From Chlamydiota bacterium (GTDB lineage Bacteria; Chlamydiota; Chlamydiia; Chlamydiales; JAAZZY01): a DNA stretch of 55,422 nt. Location: positions 1 through 55,422 of the forward strand of contig JAJACU010000002.1 in assembly GCA_022601345.1 (NCBI GenBank), in the 5' to 3' direction. Of this stretch, positions 1 to 6,880 are shown piece after piece. The notes beneath the pieces were generated by a model. That model had not been told where the DNA came from, ran no database searches, and saw only the letters and a program-made list of their open reading frames with translations. The stretch's first letter is position 1; each line of letters starts with the position of its first letter. The translations under genes and the position numbers were made by a program.

Positions 1-170
1 CACACTAAGAAAAAAAGACTTACAGCTTAGGTTGTAGGTCTTTTTTTTATTCAACTTGTTTTTAGTGCAACTGACCACAAAAAATAGGATTTTTAACTCG
101 CATATTCGGAATCTGATGTTCCTTGTGAATGTCAAACGGTCACAAGAAATACACAATCTTCACCAAAAGT
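1..170. repeat. 170-bp direct repeat, copy A (tRNA-Leu 3' flank)
   Basis: This stretch recurs at 2937-3106 in the same orientation with no indels and only three substitutions (window positions 101, 137 and 138). In the second copy it follows directly the 3' end of a tRNA-Leu-like gene, so the window probably begins just downstream of another tRNA-Leu copy. The repeat includes a rho-independent terminator near its start. The two copies bracket a 2,936-bp unit. Similarity stops sharply after the last shared bases. Confidence 0.9.
14..48 (+). terminator. Rho-independent terminator (after presumed tRNA-Leu)
   Basis: A 10-bp stem (17-26 with 31-40, two G-T wobbles) encloses a 4-nt TTAG loop. It is extended by an A run on the left and followed by an eight-T run. 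It probably ends transcription of a tRNA gene lying just outside the window. Confidence 0.75.
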
Positions 171-441
171 GGTTTAATACGATACTTAATAGCTAGAGGG
201 CAAAACATGCATCATTACGATGCAAAGCTGCCTCAATAAGTGCAAAAGATGAGAGAGATGAGAGCCATTTTTGCTTTGCTTGGAGGATAAAGAAAGACAT
301 AAATATTTTATTTCAAATTATTTATAACTAAATACAAGGTTTTTTTTACTTGGGAAATAAATTAAAAGACATTAAAATATTGTCTCAAATTATTTGTAAA
401 TAAATGTAAAAATTGTCTTTTGACATGTGAGGTAAATTATT
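171..441. other. AT-rich intergenic region with imperfect direct repeats
   Basis: There is no gene here. Two imperfect AT-rich direct repeats of about 48 bp (roughly 293-340 and 364-413) share AAAGACAT, a CAAATTATTT core and a TAAAT tail. The region ends with a GAGG ribosome-binding site ahead of the gene at 442. The repeats may be regulatory or a relic of local duplication. Confidence 0.5.
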
Positions 442-1431
442 ATGGTCATTTCTCCAGCTCTGAGCTATTCTCCTGCTTATTTGAACTCTCTATCATCTCC
501 TCGTGACTATACTCAGGAGTTTCAAACTGCATTTGAAAATGATGATTTGGATCGAGTGTGCCATCTTTTAGAGCTTGGAGGAAGCCCATATCAACAAATT
601 GAATTTAATGAAAAAGTTGCGTTGGCTTTAGCTCAAGAAATATTCAAGAATTATACAATTGGTCGAGAAGAACTCATTGAGCTGATCTTGAATGAAGGTC
701 CAAAAGCAGAAGACTCATTACAAAGGATTCAATCTAGTGAAGGTTTATTAACCGAAATGCTAAAAAAGTGGACTTATGTTAAGCAAAGATTACAGCTAAA
801 TCCTGCCTCAGTATCTACTCAAGAACTTCAGGAACTTTTGATGGCTCACTATGCTTTGTCAGACATTTTGCCTTCAAAAGAAAATGGGCCATCGGGTTAC
901 ATTGCTCAACCTTCACTTATGGTTTTAGCTATTTCAATGAACTGCCCTAAACTCATACATAAGCTTATAGATAAGGGGTTTAATTTTGCAGATCCGGATT
1001 CTTTAGAATCTCTAAAAAGTGTTTCTTATTCAATCTTTGATCGTACTTCTGGTTTTGGTGAGGGTGGCGTAATTCCTGCTTTTATATGTCCTTGCACTTA
1101 TGTAAAAGATTATTTCTCAGATTTTGAGTTGCCAGACTTAAAATTTCAAAAAGAAAAGGCAAACTTTGAGCGGAATGTAAAAGGTAGTGAGATTTTACTT
1201 GAGTTTGCTCCGGAGCCGATATTTGGCACGATTGAGTGTTCCGTGGATCTAGATGTAATACGCCCCGAAGTGATAGATATATTAATTGCTCAAGGCGTAT
1301 CCCATAAAGATATTTTAGAATTTGATTCTGGCTCGTTGTCTGAACTGGGTATTGATGAAAGTCATGAAATGATAAACTTTCTCGCTTCGAGAGGCTTTTT
1401 GGTTTCAACGTATTTTCGTAAAAAAACTTAG
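442..1431 (+). CDS. Hypothetical protein, weakly ankyrin-like
   Basis: This is a 329-residue acidic protein with no signal peptide or membrane segment. I do not recognise the family. The first 60 residues contain a helix-turn-helix pattern ending in LLELGGSP. Residues around 170-180 (MNCPKLIHKLIDKGF) and near the C-terminus (VIDILIAQGVSHKDI) resemble degenerate ankyrin-type helical hairpins, so a helical-repeat fold is possible. A GAGG sequence lies about 10 nt before the ATG. The gene sits inside the 2.9-kb unit bounded by tRNA-flanking repeats, which suggests accessory origin. In chlamydiae such proteins are often host-directed, but nothing here proves secretion. Confidence 0.7.
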   Translation: MVISPALSYSPAYLNSLSSPRDYTQEFQTAFENDDLDRVCHLLELGGSPYQQIEFNEKVALALAQEIFKNYTIGREELIELILNEGPKAEDSLQRIQSSEGLLTEMLKKWTYVKQRLQLNPASVSTQELQELLMAHYALSDILPSKENGPSGYIAQPSLMVLAISMNCPKLIHKLIDKGFNFADPDSLESLKSVSYSIFDRTSGFGEGGVIPAFICPCTYVKDYFSDFELPDLKFQKEKANFERNVKGSEILLEFAPEPIFGTIECSVDLDVIRPEVIDILIAQGVSHKDILEFDSGSLSELGIDESHEMINFLASRGFLVSTYFRKKT

Positions 1432-1454
1432 AAAGGATAGATAGCCAAACAATT

Positions 1455-1512
1455 CTTGGTGCAAATTTGGCACAGTTTGCCACAACAAATGGTCAAATAG
1501 TGCAAAAACTAG
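1455..1512 (+). repeat. 58-bp direct repeat, copy 1
   Basis: This sequence recurs at 2747-2804 with three differences. Read in one frame (LGANLA..FATTNGQIVQKL) all three differences fall at third codon positions, two of them silent. The repeat therefore looks like a fragment of a former coding sequence. Copy 1 leads in the same frame into the broken DJ-1/PfpI gene. Confidence 0.8.
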
Positions 1513-1951
1513 TCTGGTTTGGATCAAGATTGTCAAAAGCAAGCTCCTTCCGTGTTGCAGTAAAAGCGGGTCTTATATTTTCGTTCAGTCTTGTACTGCA
1601 TGCAGACTGTTCATTAGCGGAATTAAGCCGGACAAACATGCTTGTTATTCCTGGTGCTGGTAATGCTACCTCTCTCAAAACTCACCCTTATATTCTGGCC
1701 TGGGTTAGGCAAATTCATCAAACGACAACTTGGACAACCTCGGTATGTGAGGATTGATATGGCATTAGCCTTAGCATTAAAAAATTACCGGATCGGAGGT
1801 TGCACAAACAATGCAGCTAGATTTAGAGTATGACCCAAATCCTCCTTTTGATACAGGTTCTCCTAATAAGGTTCCAAAAAAGATGAGAAAAAGGCTAAAA
1901 ACTAGAATGGAATTTTTTTTGAGAAACAATCTGGCTGATGAAAACTTATAA
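1513..1951 (+). pseudogene. Broken DJ-1/PfpI-family (isonitrile hydratase-like) gene
   Basis: Three reading frames together spell a DJ-1/PfpI protein. Frame one holds a strand ending HADCSLAEL, then MLVIPGAG and the nucleophile elbow region TTTWTTSVC with its cysteine, and stops shortly after. The next recognisable piece, IDMALALALK, is in a second frame and follows immediately, so roughly 55-60 residues that normally separate these motifs are missing. A third frame then gives SEVAQTMQLDLEYDPNPPF and continues to the stop at 1949-1951. The closest family in memory is the isonitrile hydratase / AraC-associated ThiJ-PfpI group. One internal deletion plus at least one further frameshift make it non-functional. 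It lies within the repeat-bounded unit, consistent with decaying acquired DNA. Its 3' end overlaps the convergent gene at 1946 by a few bases. Confidence 0.8.
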
Positions 1952-2635
1952 CTCTCCATGAAGTTTTGAGTCAGCAAATAAGGGCTCAGTATAACCATGG
2001 ATTAGTTTTCCGAGCCTATGCTGTACATCAGTGCTATTTTTTAAAAGGAGAATATCTTGAAATTGGGGACTATTTTGAATATTTTGCAATAATTTCTGAA
2101 ATTGATCCTTGCATGGTGAAAAAACAAAGGTATGATCTGGAACTCGAAAAAAATGGGGTAAAATATTGCTCATCGATCGACTGTTCATAGGGAGTAATTT
2201 TTCATTATTCACTAACAGTTGATTAAAAGCCGAATTCTCACAATGTTCCTGATCTTTTTTTAAAGCTAGATGAAAATCAGCTTGATACGCGTCAGAGCGC
2301 CTAGAATATATATTTTTAGCTGTGCACACACTGACATAGCTCAGTGAATTGATAATGGAGAGAATAAGATATTTGGCCGGATTACTATTTAACAAGCGTG
2401 AAGGGTAAGAAGTAAAGGTGCCTTGCTTTAATGAATCAAATAATGGAGAACCAAATCCTGCATCAATTACAGAGATAGCTGCTATCGAAACTTGAAGGTA
2501 TAAACTCTTCTCCCAAAGGGTGCAAGCTTGGTGGACAATATGATTATAATAATTTAAATGATGAGTTCTACTGCCTCCAAATTGATATTCAACGGTTAGA
2601 TTTGTAGATCCAGTATAATTTCCAATTGCAGGCAT
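1946..2635 (-). CDS. Hypothetical protein
   Basis: This 229-residue protein matches no family I know. The start is well supported: an AAGGAGG ribosome-binding site lies a few bases before the ATG. The N-terminal half contains hydrophobic stretches (LYLQVSIAAISVIDAGFG and YLILSIINSLSYVSVCTA) that could be buried helices or weak membrane segments. The C-terminal half is polar with several cysteines and histidines. There is no signal peptide. It lies in the repeat-bounded unit near the broken DJ-1 gene and is probably accessory. Confidence 0.7.
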   Translation of the reverse strand: MPAIGNYTGSTNLTVEYQFGGSRTHHLNYYNHIVHQACTLWEKSLYLQVSIAAISVIDAGFGSPLFDSLKQGTFTSYPSRLLNSNPAKYLILSIINSLSYVSVCTAKNIYSRRSDAYQADFHLALKKDQEHCENSAFNQLLVNNEKLLPMNSRSMSNILPHFFRVPDHTFVFSPCKDQFQKLLQNIQNSPQFQDILLLKNSTDVQHRLGKLIHGYTEPLFADSKLHGEL

Positions 2636-2852
2636 ACTTCCTCCTTGGTTGACTAAGACTATGCAGTTTAAGGAGGTTAAAATTCAACTCAAACCTGCAC
2701 CAGTTTGATTTGATTAAATTCATTAATAGCAGAAAATAATGGAGCTCTTGGTGCAAATTTGGCACACTTCGCCACAACAAATGGCCAAATAGTGCAAAAA
2801 CTAGCATGATGCAGACCTGTGACAAGAGGGTGTTTGTTCTCCGGTGAAGAAG
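2636..2852. other. Intergenic region between hypothetical gene and tRNA-Leu-like gene
   Basis: It holds the upstream region and ribosome-binding site of the leftward gene and the second 58-bp repeat copy. The rest shows no convincing gene. Confidence 0.5.
2747..2804 (+). repeat. 58-bp direct repeat, copy 2
   Basis: This is the second copy of the sequence at 1455-1512. Its coding frame meets a stop within a couple of codons after the repeat, and no DJ-1-like sequence follows. It lies about 50 bp upstream of the tRNA-Leu-like gene. Confidence 0.8.
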
Positions 2853-2938
2853 TGCTGGGTATTTTGCTTAGTGGTAAAACAGGGGACTTAAAATCCCTTG
2901 CTCTTCGGGGCGTGAAGGTTCGAGTCCTTTCCCGGACA
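2853..2938 (+). tRNA. tRNA-Leu(UAA)-like gene, 5' half aberrant
   Basis: The 3' half is a convincing class II tRNA. It has an anticodon stem GGGGA/TCCCT with loop CTTAAAA (anticodon TAA), a long variable arm GCTC-TTCG-GGGC, a T arm GAAGG-TTCGAGT-CCTTT, and a 3' acceptor strand CCCGGAC followed by A with no encoded CCA. The 5' side is poor. The best 5' acceptor strand, TGCTGGG, gives only five of seven pairs, and the D arm does not fold canonically. It may be a recombinant or pseudo-tRNA in which only the 3' part was carried along with the downstream repeat. The terminator follows directly. Confidence 0.55.
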
Positions 2939-3106
2939 CACTAAGAAAAAAAGACTTACAGCTTAGGTTGTAGGTCTTTTTTTTATTCAACTTGTTTTTA
3001 GTGCAACTGACCACAAAAAATAGGATTTTTAACTCGAATATTCGGAATCTGATGTTCCTTGTGAATGTCAAAATGTCACAAGAAATACACAATCTTCACC
3101 AAAAGT
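2937..3106. repeat. 170-bp direct repeat, copy B
   Basis: This matches 1-170 at 167 of 170 positions. It begins at the 3' end of the tRNA-Leu-like gene and includes its terminator. After 3106 the sequence diverges completely from copy A. It marks the right border of the 2.9-kb unit. Confidence 0.9.
2950..2984 (+). terminator. Rho-independent terminator of tRNA-Leu-like gene
   Basis: It is the same hairpin as at 14-48: a 10-bp stem with two wobbles, TTAG loop and eight T. It lies about 12 bp after the tRNA 3' end. Confidence 0.75.
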
Positions 3107-3161
3107 CTGTTAACTACGCTAGAAGAGGCTTAATAATTCCATAAGCTGTTAGAAGCTGAGA

Positions 3162-4727
3162 CTAAAATTTTGATGATAATAGCCATGAGAAGTTCGGCAT
3201 ATTTTCAGTATTTGAGTTCCAAGCAACGTGCCCATCAGGCCTAACTAAAACAGCCCCTTCTTTAGAAATTTCATATTTCTCAAGAAAGTCATGATTTTTA
3301 TCTATATAGTCACCTTGCTCTCCGATAGTAATTATTTCACACGGAAATTTAGAAAATTTGTCTTGCCAATGCTTTGCCTCTCGGTGGCATATTAGAACGA
3401 ATTTATTGCTATATAAATCTAAAGTTGATTTTACATCGTGGCTTTTTACTAACCAACAATGTGGAGCTCTTGCTCCTACCTTAGCTGAAGGTTTATACCT
3501 TTCTTCATTTTGATATTCATTTCCATAGATCACACCTAAATCGAGTAGTATATTGTTTACATGGTGGTATTGATCTTCTACAGCTTTCTTAAAAGTAGTT
3601 AATTCATTTTGGGCTAATGCTGCATAGATTGTATTAAATCTTTCACTATTTTTTAGGCTCCATTGAATATTTGTTTTTGCAACTTGTGAACGCTCATCAA
3701 AGTAAGTATCTAAAAGAGAATCTTTGGCTTGATTATTGAGAACCATTGCAAGCTTCCAGGCCAAATTGTGAACGTCTTGCAAACCTGTATTCATTCCAAA
3801 CCCTCCTGTAGGAGGTAAACGATGGGCAGCATCTCCTGCTAAAAATATTCTGCCAACGCGGTACTGCTTAGCAACTAAAGCTGCCATAGTCCAAAAAGCT
3901 TTGTTAATTAAGCGAACTTCAACATTTGGATCGTTGACTATTTTTTTGATGTATTCTACGCAGTAACTGTCAGTAAATAGTTCTCTTGAAAGAGAAGGGC
4001 TAGAATCAATTCGTTTTCCAACAAGCCATTTTTTGAAACCTTTTCGTGATAACATAAAAGAGCCAAGAATATCTGGGCGTGTAAACATAAATGCTGCACT
4101 TGGTCTATGTTTAACATATTTATTTAAATCCATTTCACAATAAATATTGCAAAATTCTGCTAGGTTATCTACTCCTTCCATCTCAATATTAAACATCGTT
4201 CTTAATGAACTTTTGGCTCCGTCAGCTGCAATTAAATATTGAGAGGAGATTACTTCTTTGTGGTTGTTTTCCTTGTTGCAAATTTCAATAGTAACATGCT
4301 TATCGTTTTGCGAGGCATGTAGCATTTCAGTGTTAAATCTTAAATCAATCAAAGGCATGCTTTGAGCTTTTTTCAAAAGCTCTTTTTCTACATCATCTTG
4401 AGCAATGAGAGAACTTGTTGATGGGCTAAACGAGCTGTAATCAGTTTTGGATTTGACTTGAGCGATCTCTTCTTCTTGAAAATCTTTTAGCCAGGTTATC
4501 CAGGTAAAATTCTTAGTTTGTTGAGTGAGTTGATGCTGTTTCATTTGATTTTCCAAACCCCAAGAGCGAAATACTTCCATTGAGCGAGCATTTACACCTC
4601 TAGCTTTGGGATGCTTGGTTGTGCATGGATGTTTTTCAATTAACAAGGATTGAATGCCATGACAAGCGAGACAAATTGCGGCAGACAAGCCAACTGGGCC
4701 CCCGCCAATAATAGCTACTTTATACAT
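3162..4727 (-). CDS. FAD-dependent aromatic-type monooxygenase (PheA/TfdB family)
   Basis: This 521-residue flavoprotein hydroxylase is predicted to use FAD and NAD(P)H to insert one oxygen into an aromatic or polyketide-like substrate. The N-terminal Rossmann motif GGGPVGLSAA (residues 8-17) is followed by an acidic strand end (LLIEK). The second FAD motif GDAAHRLPPTGGFGMN lies near residue 300. The last 110 residues form a thioredoxin-like tail (VGARAPHCWL onward), as in phenol hydroxylase and polyketide hydroxylases such as MhpA or PgaE. It overlaps by 13 bp the PadR-type regulator gene upstream, so the two are cotranscribed. A drug- or phenolic-modifying role would fit a PadR-controlled enzyme, but the substrate cannot be read from the sequence. 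The pair lies between two tRNA-Leu-flank repeats and is probably acquired. Confidence 0.88.
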   Translation of the reverse strand: MYKVAIIGGGPVGLSAAICLACHGIQSLLIEKHPCTTKHPKARGVNARSMEVFRSWGLENQMKQHQLTQQTKNFTWITWLKDFQEEEIAQVKSKTDYSSFSPSTSSLIAQDDVEKELLKKAQSMPLIDLRFNTEMLHASQNDKHVTIEICNKENNHKEVISSQYLIAADGAKSSLRTMFNIEMEGVDNLAEFCNIYCEMDLNKYVKHRPSAAFMFTRPDILGSFMLSRKGFKKWLVGKRIDSSPSLSRELFTDSYCVEYIKKIVNDPNVEVRLINKAFWTMAALVAKQYRVGRIFLAGDAAHRLPPTGGFGMNTGLQDVHNLAWKLAMVLNNQAKDSLLDTYFDERSQVAKTNIQWSLKNSERFNTIYAALAQNELTTFKKAVEDQYHHVNNILLDLGVIYGNEYQNEERYKPSAKVGARAPHCWLVKSHDVKSTLDLYSNKFVLICHREAKHWQDKFSKFPCEIITIGEQGDYIDKNHDFLEKYEISKEGAVLVRPDGHVAWNSNTENMPNFSWLLSSKF

Positions 4728-5257
4728 GAAAACTCCTGATCATTTAGCTCTTTTTTTAACCATTGAATTTCTAATTCAAGATGTGCAATTCCATATCTAA
4801 GAGACTTAAGACGAACTATTTTGCGGGGTGAATCAGTCGCGCTTTCTAGCCTGTTTTCAATTTTCTTGTATTCTTTATAAATTTGCTCTATTTTTTCTAA
4901 CCGTTCTTCAAACAGCTGAGTCATGTCTTCTTTATCTGCTACAAAGAACAGTTTTAGAAGAAATTCATTACGAGGGGTTTCAGATTTTGTTGGGCTTTTA
5001 AACCAATTCTTAAATTCAGCTTGTCCAGCTTCTGTGATGGAAAAAACTACCTTTTTTTTCTTTCCAACATAGATCTCTTTAGAAAGAGCATTTCCTTCTT
5101 GCTCTAAGATTTTTAACATAGGGTAAATCGTTGAGTCCGACTCTCTCCAAAAGTAAATCGTTGATTTTTTCATGCGAGATTTGATCTCATATCCAGTGCA
5201 AGGATTCTCAATCAACATCCCTAAAATTGCATACTTTGTTTTATTTACAGTTTTCAT
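4715..5257 (-). CDS. PadR-family transcriptional regulator
   Basis: This 180-residue regulator has a PadR winged-helix domain in residues 1-85 (KYAILGMLIENPCTGYEIK, then STIYPMLKILEQEGN). A C-terminal coiled-coil dimerisation helix follows (about 100-175, Vir_act_alpha_C type). PadR proteins usually repress an adjacent detoxification or efflux gene and are released by a phenolic or drug ligand. The gene overlaps the monooxygenase start by 13 bp, indicating one operon with autoregulation. A good promoter with an imperfect dyad on its -10 box lies just upstream. Family assignment is firm; the ligand is unknown. Confidence 0.9.
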   Translation of the reverse strand: MKTVNKTKYAILGMLIENPCTGYEIKSRMKKSTIYFWRESDSTIYPMLKILEQEGNALSKEIYVGKKKKVVFSITEAGQAEFKNWFKSPTKSETPRNEFLLKLFFVADKEDMTQLFEERLEKIEQIYKEYKKIENRLESATDSPRKIVRLKSLRYGIAHLELEIQWLKKELNDQEFSCIK

Positions 5258-5271
5258 AAAATACCTAGTTT

Positions 5272-5307
5272 ATGGCTATTTTATAGCATGGTGTAATTAT
5301 TTGTTAA
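5272..5307 (-). promoter_or_regulatory. Promoter and candidate PadR operator
   Basis: On the minus strand a -35 TTAACA (5302-5307) and a -10 TATAAA (5280-5285) are separated by 16 bp. The -10 lies inside an imperfect dyad, ATGGCTAT-TT-ATAGCAT on the plus strand (5272-5289). That is the expected position for a repressor site controlling padR and the monooxygenase gene. Confidence 0.5.
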
Positions 5308-5314
5308 GAAAATA

Positions 5315-5382
5315 AAGATCCAAGGCCTTACCCAGGCACATTAAGAAAAAAGACTTACAACCTAAGTTGTAAGTCTTTTTTC
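5315..5382 (+). repeat. Decayed third copy of tRNA-Leu 3' end plus terminator
   Basis: The sequence around CCCAGGCACATTAAG resembles the tRNA-Leu 3' end and flank (CCCGGACACACTAAG). It is followed by a near-identical terminator whose stem is a perfect 11-bp inverted repeat (5351-5361 with 5366-5376, loop CTAA, then T run). The preceding T-arm part is recognisable but mutated. It probably marks another border of serial insertion or duplication at this tRNA locus. Confidence 0.65.
5345..5381 (+). terminator. Rho-independent terminator in third repeat copy
   Basis: A perfect 11-bp stem, 4-nt CTAA loop and T run form a strong hairpin. The A-rich left side means it could act in both directions, between the padR promoter and the HIT gene. 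Confidence 0.75.
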
Positions 5383-5524
5383 CAACCTGTATTCTCAAAT
5401 AAGAATTATCCGATTCTATATGACCTTTTTCAAAGAAAATATTTTTCTTTTTTAACTTAAACTCTCATGTCGGGATATACGCAATTAGAACTAAAGGTCT
5501 ATTCTAGTTGTAAGGCAGAATTTT

Positions 5525-6091
5525 CTAATTATTTGTGTCTAAAAATTCTATATCTAAATTCATTTGAATTTCTTTAAGAAGCTTTTTGTGCGTCTCAAAA
5601 TCAAGTTTTTTACATCGATAATGATCAAAAGGATTTCCAAAATCAAGATCTTCAAAAGTCTCTGTGCCAAACTGTCTAGGAGAATCGTAACGAGGGATAA
5701 TGTGCCAATGGAAATGAGGGTTTGGCTTACCATCCAAAAAAGCAGGGTGTTGTTTTTCTGGGTTATAAGACCAATTCATCATATAGAGGACATTAAAACA
5801 ACTCACTTGAAAAGTCTTTTGTAAAGCAGGTAAAAATTGCTTAAAGATTTGACTATATTCTTTCGCTTCGCTTTCGGTCATTACTTCATAAGTCCCAAAA
5901 TGACGGTTAGGAATAATCAGAGTACGGCCTAAATGGGCTTGGTTAAAAGCCAGTACAATCTTCCAATATTTTGTAAAAGCAATAGTTGCAGAGTTTTTTT
6001 CATTTGGAATGCAATAGCTGCATTCAGCATTTACAGTTGCTTCATTGTTATAATTTTCAAAAGCGAACAACTTTATTTTATTCATAGCCAT
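5525..6091 (-). CDS. HIT-family nucleotide-binding hydrolase/transferase
   Basis: This 188-residue protein carries the histidine-triad motif HFHWHII at residues 126-132 and an upstream CSYC pair (24-27) typical of HIT proteins that bind zinc. HIT enzymes cleave or transfer nucleoside monophosphates through a nucleotidylated histidine. The long insert between the N-terminal strands and the triad, and the C-terminal helix, make it larger than Hint (about 115 residues). It may be closer to diadenosine-polyphosphate phosphorylase-type members. It lies alone, downstream of the third tRNA-flank repeat. Confidence 0.85.
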   Translation of the reverse strand: MAMNKIKLFAFENYNNEATVNAECSYCIPNEKNSATIAFTKYWKIVLAFNQAHLGRTLIIPNRHFGTYEVMTESEAKEYSQIFKQFLPALQKTFQVSCFNVLYMMNWSYNPEKQHPAFLDGKPNPHFHWHIIPRYDSPRQFGTETFEDLDFGNPFDHYRCKKLDFETHKKLLKEIQMNLDIEFLDTNN

Positions 6092-6214
6092 TTAATTTAA
6101 AAATGAAGTTACACAATAAGAAAAAATATAATGAATGATATTAATATATAGCCAGTCAAAAGTCCTTGCTACGTAGGTCTTGTTTTTGAAATAAAAGAAT
6201 GTGGTATGCTCAAA

Positions 6215-6305
6215 AGACTATTGAAAATGAGGGGAGTGGAATGTGGCCTCGCGAGGTGCCCAGACCTATTGTCCGATCAGCCGAACCTACCTAAATTACA
6301 GTCCG
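6215..6305 (+). other. GC-rich intergenic islet, possible structured RNA
   Basis: The gap between the HIT gene and the small membrane protein gene contains a short GC-rich patch in an AT-rich background. It includes a perfect 10-bp palindrome CCTCGCGAGG (6247-6256) and a pyrimidine-rich stretch after it. I cannot match it to a known RNA. Parts faintly resemble the central region of 6S RNA, but no closing stem is visible. Confidence 0.25.
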
Positions 6306-6502
6306 CAAAATGCAACATACATGATAAAGATAACAACTGTTAATGAAATCCATTGTTTCAGTTTTGATTCGCTTTTCCAGGTCTTTTTTAAATAGTTGCA
6401 CAAATTTAGGGCAGCATATGCAAAGATAGGTGAAAGAATTAGATATAGTACAAAGTTTCTCAACATATGTTTTAACTCTGGAACTAGACCTACTATTTTC
6501 AT
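6296..6502 (-). CDS. Small two-helix membrane protein
   Basis: This 68-residue protein has two hydrophobic helices (about residues 14-36 and 48-66) joined by a basic loop (KKTWKSESKLK). I chose the ATG at 6500-6502 because an AAGGAG ribosome-binding site lies six bases upstream. A TTG codon two codons earlier would be too close to it. Family unknown. It could be a small membrane regulator or an inclusion-membrane-like protein, since chlamydial Inc proteins have a bilobed hydrophobic region, but there is no type III signal I can verify. Confidence 0.55.
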   Translation of the reverse strand: MKIVGLVPELKHMLRNFVLYLILSPIFAYAALNLCNYLKKTWKSESKLKQWISLTVVIFIMYVAFCGL

Positions 6503-6880
6503 ATACAACTCCTTGGTTAATATTTTTATCTTACCAAATTGTCAAATATTTTATTGTTGATGTCATCAAAATTTCAGCGATGGAGTAGTTTTTTGTGTAG
6601 ATGGATTCTTTATTTCATAACCTTCTCTGAAGAAAAAAAGCTTTTTTATATAGTCCAAGCAGCGACTTCAATTATTAAATCTTTAATAAATCCATCAACA
6701 ATTAGTGAGATCGTAAAAAAGTGTTATTCTTTTGACAGGTAGTAAATAGTAGAATTCTCAATATTCGAATGATTACATACATGCGAAATGGAAGAGCAAA
6801 GAGCCTAATCTAGAACAGTATCAAAGTTCACTTAGAAAAGAACTTTTTAATGAAGAGGCTTAAGCTTAGAGGTAGAACTA
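6503..6880. other. Intergenic region with possible degraded coding remnants
   Basis: No convincing gene. A 67-codon open stretch on the plus strand starting at a TTG (6539) has no ribosome-binding site. A 35-codon open stretch ending at 6863 (reading ...EQYQSSLRKELFNEEA) has no start codon. They may be remnants of a lost gene, but I cannot name it. Confidence 0.35.

Noticed and set aside
293-413. CRISPR-like or origin iterons
   Set aside because: Only two diverged copies exist, with no regular spacers and no cas or replication gene near.
1082-1483. 133-codon minus-strand open frame
   Set aside because: It lies opposite the better supported gene at 442-1431, has no ribosome-binding site I can see and no family resemblance.
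6215-6305. 6S RNA
   Set aside because: A few stretches looked similar to 6S central sequence, but no long closing stem or overall length could be shown.
6539-6742. 67-codon plus-strand frame
   Set aside because: It starts with TTG, has no ribosome-binding site and no recognisable domain; kept only as possible remnant.
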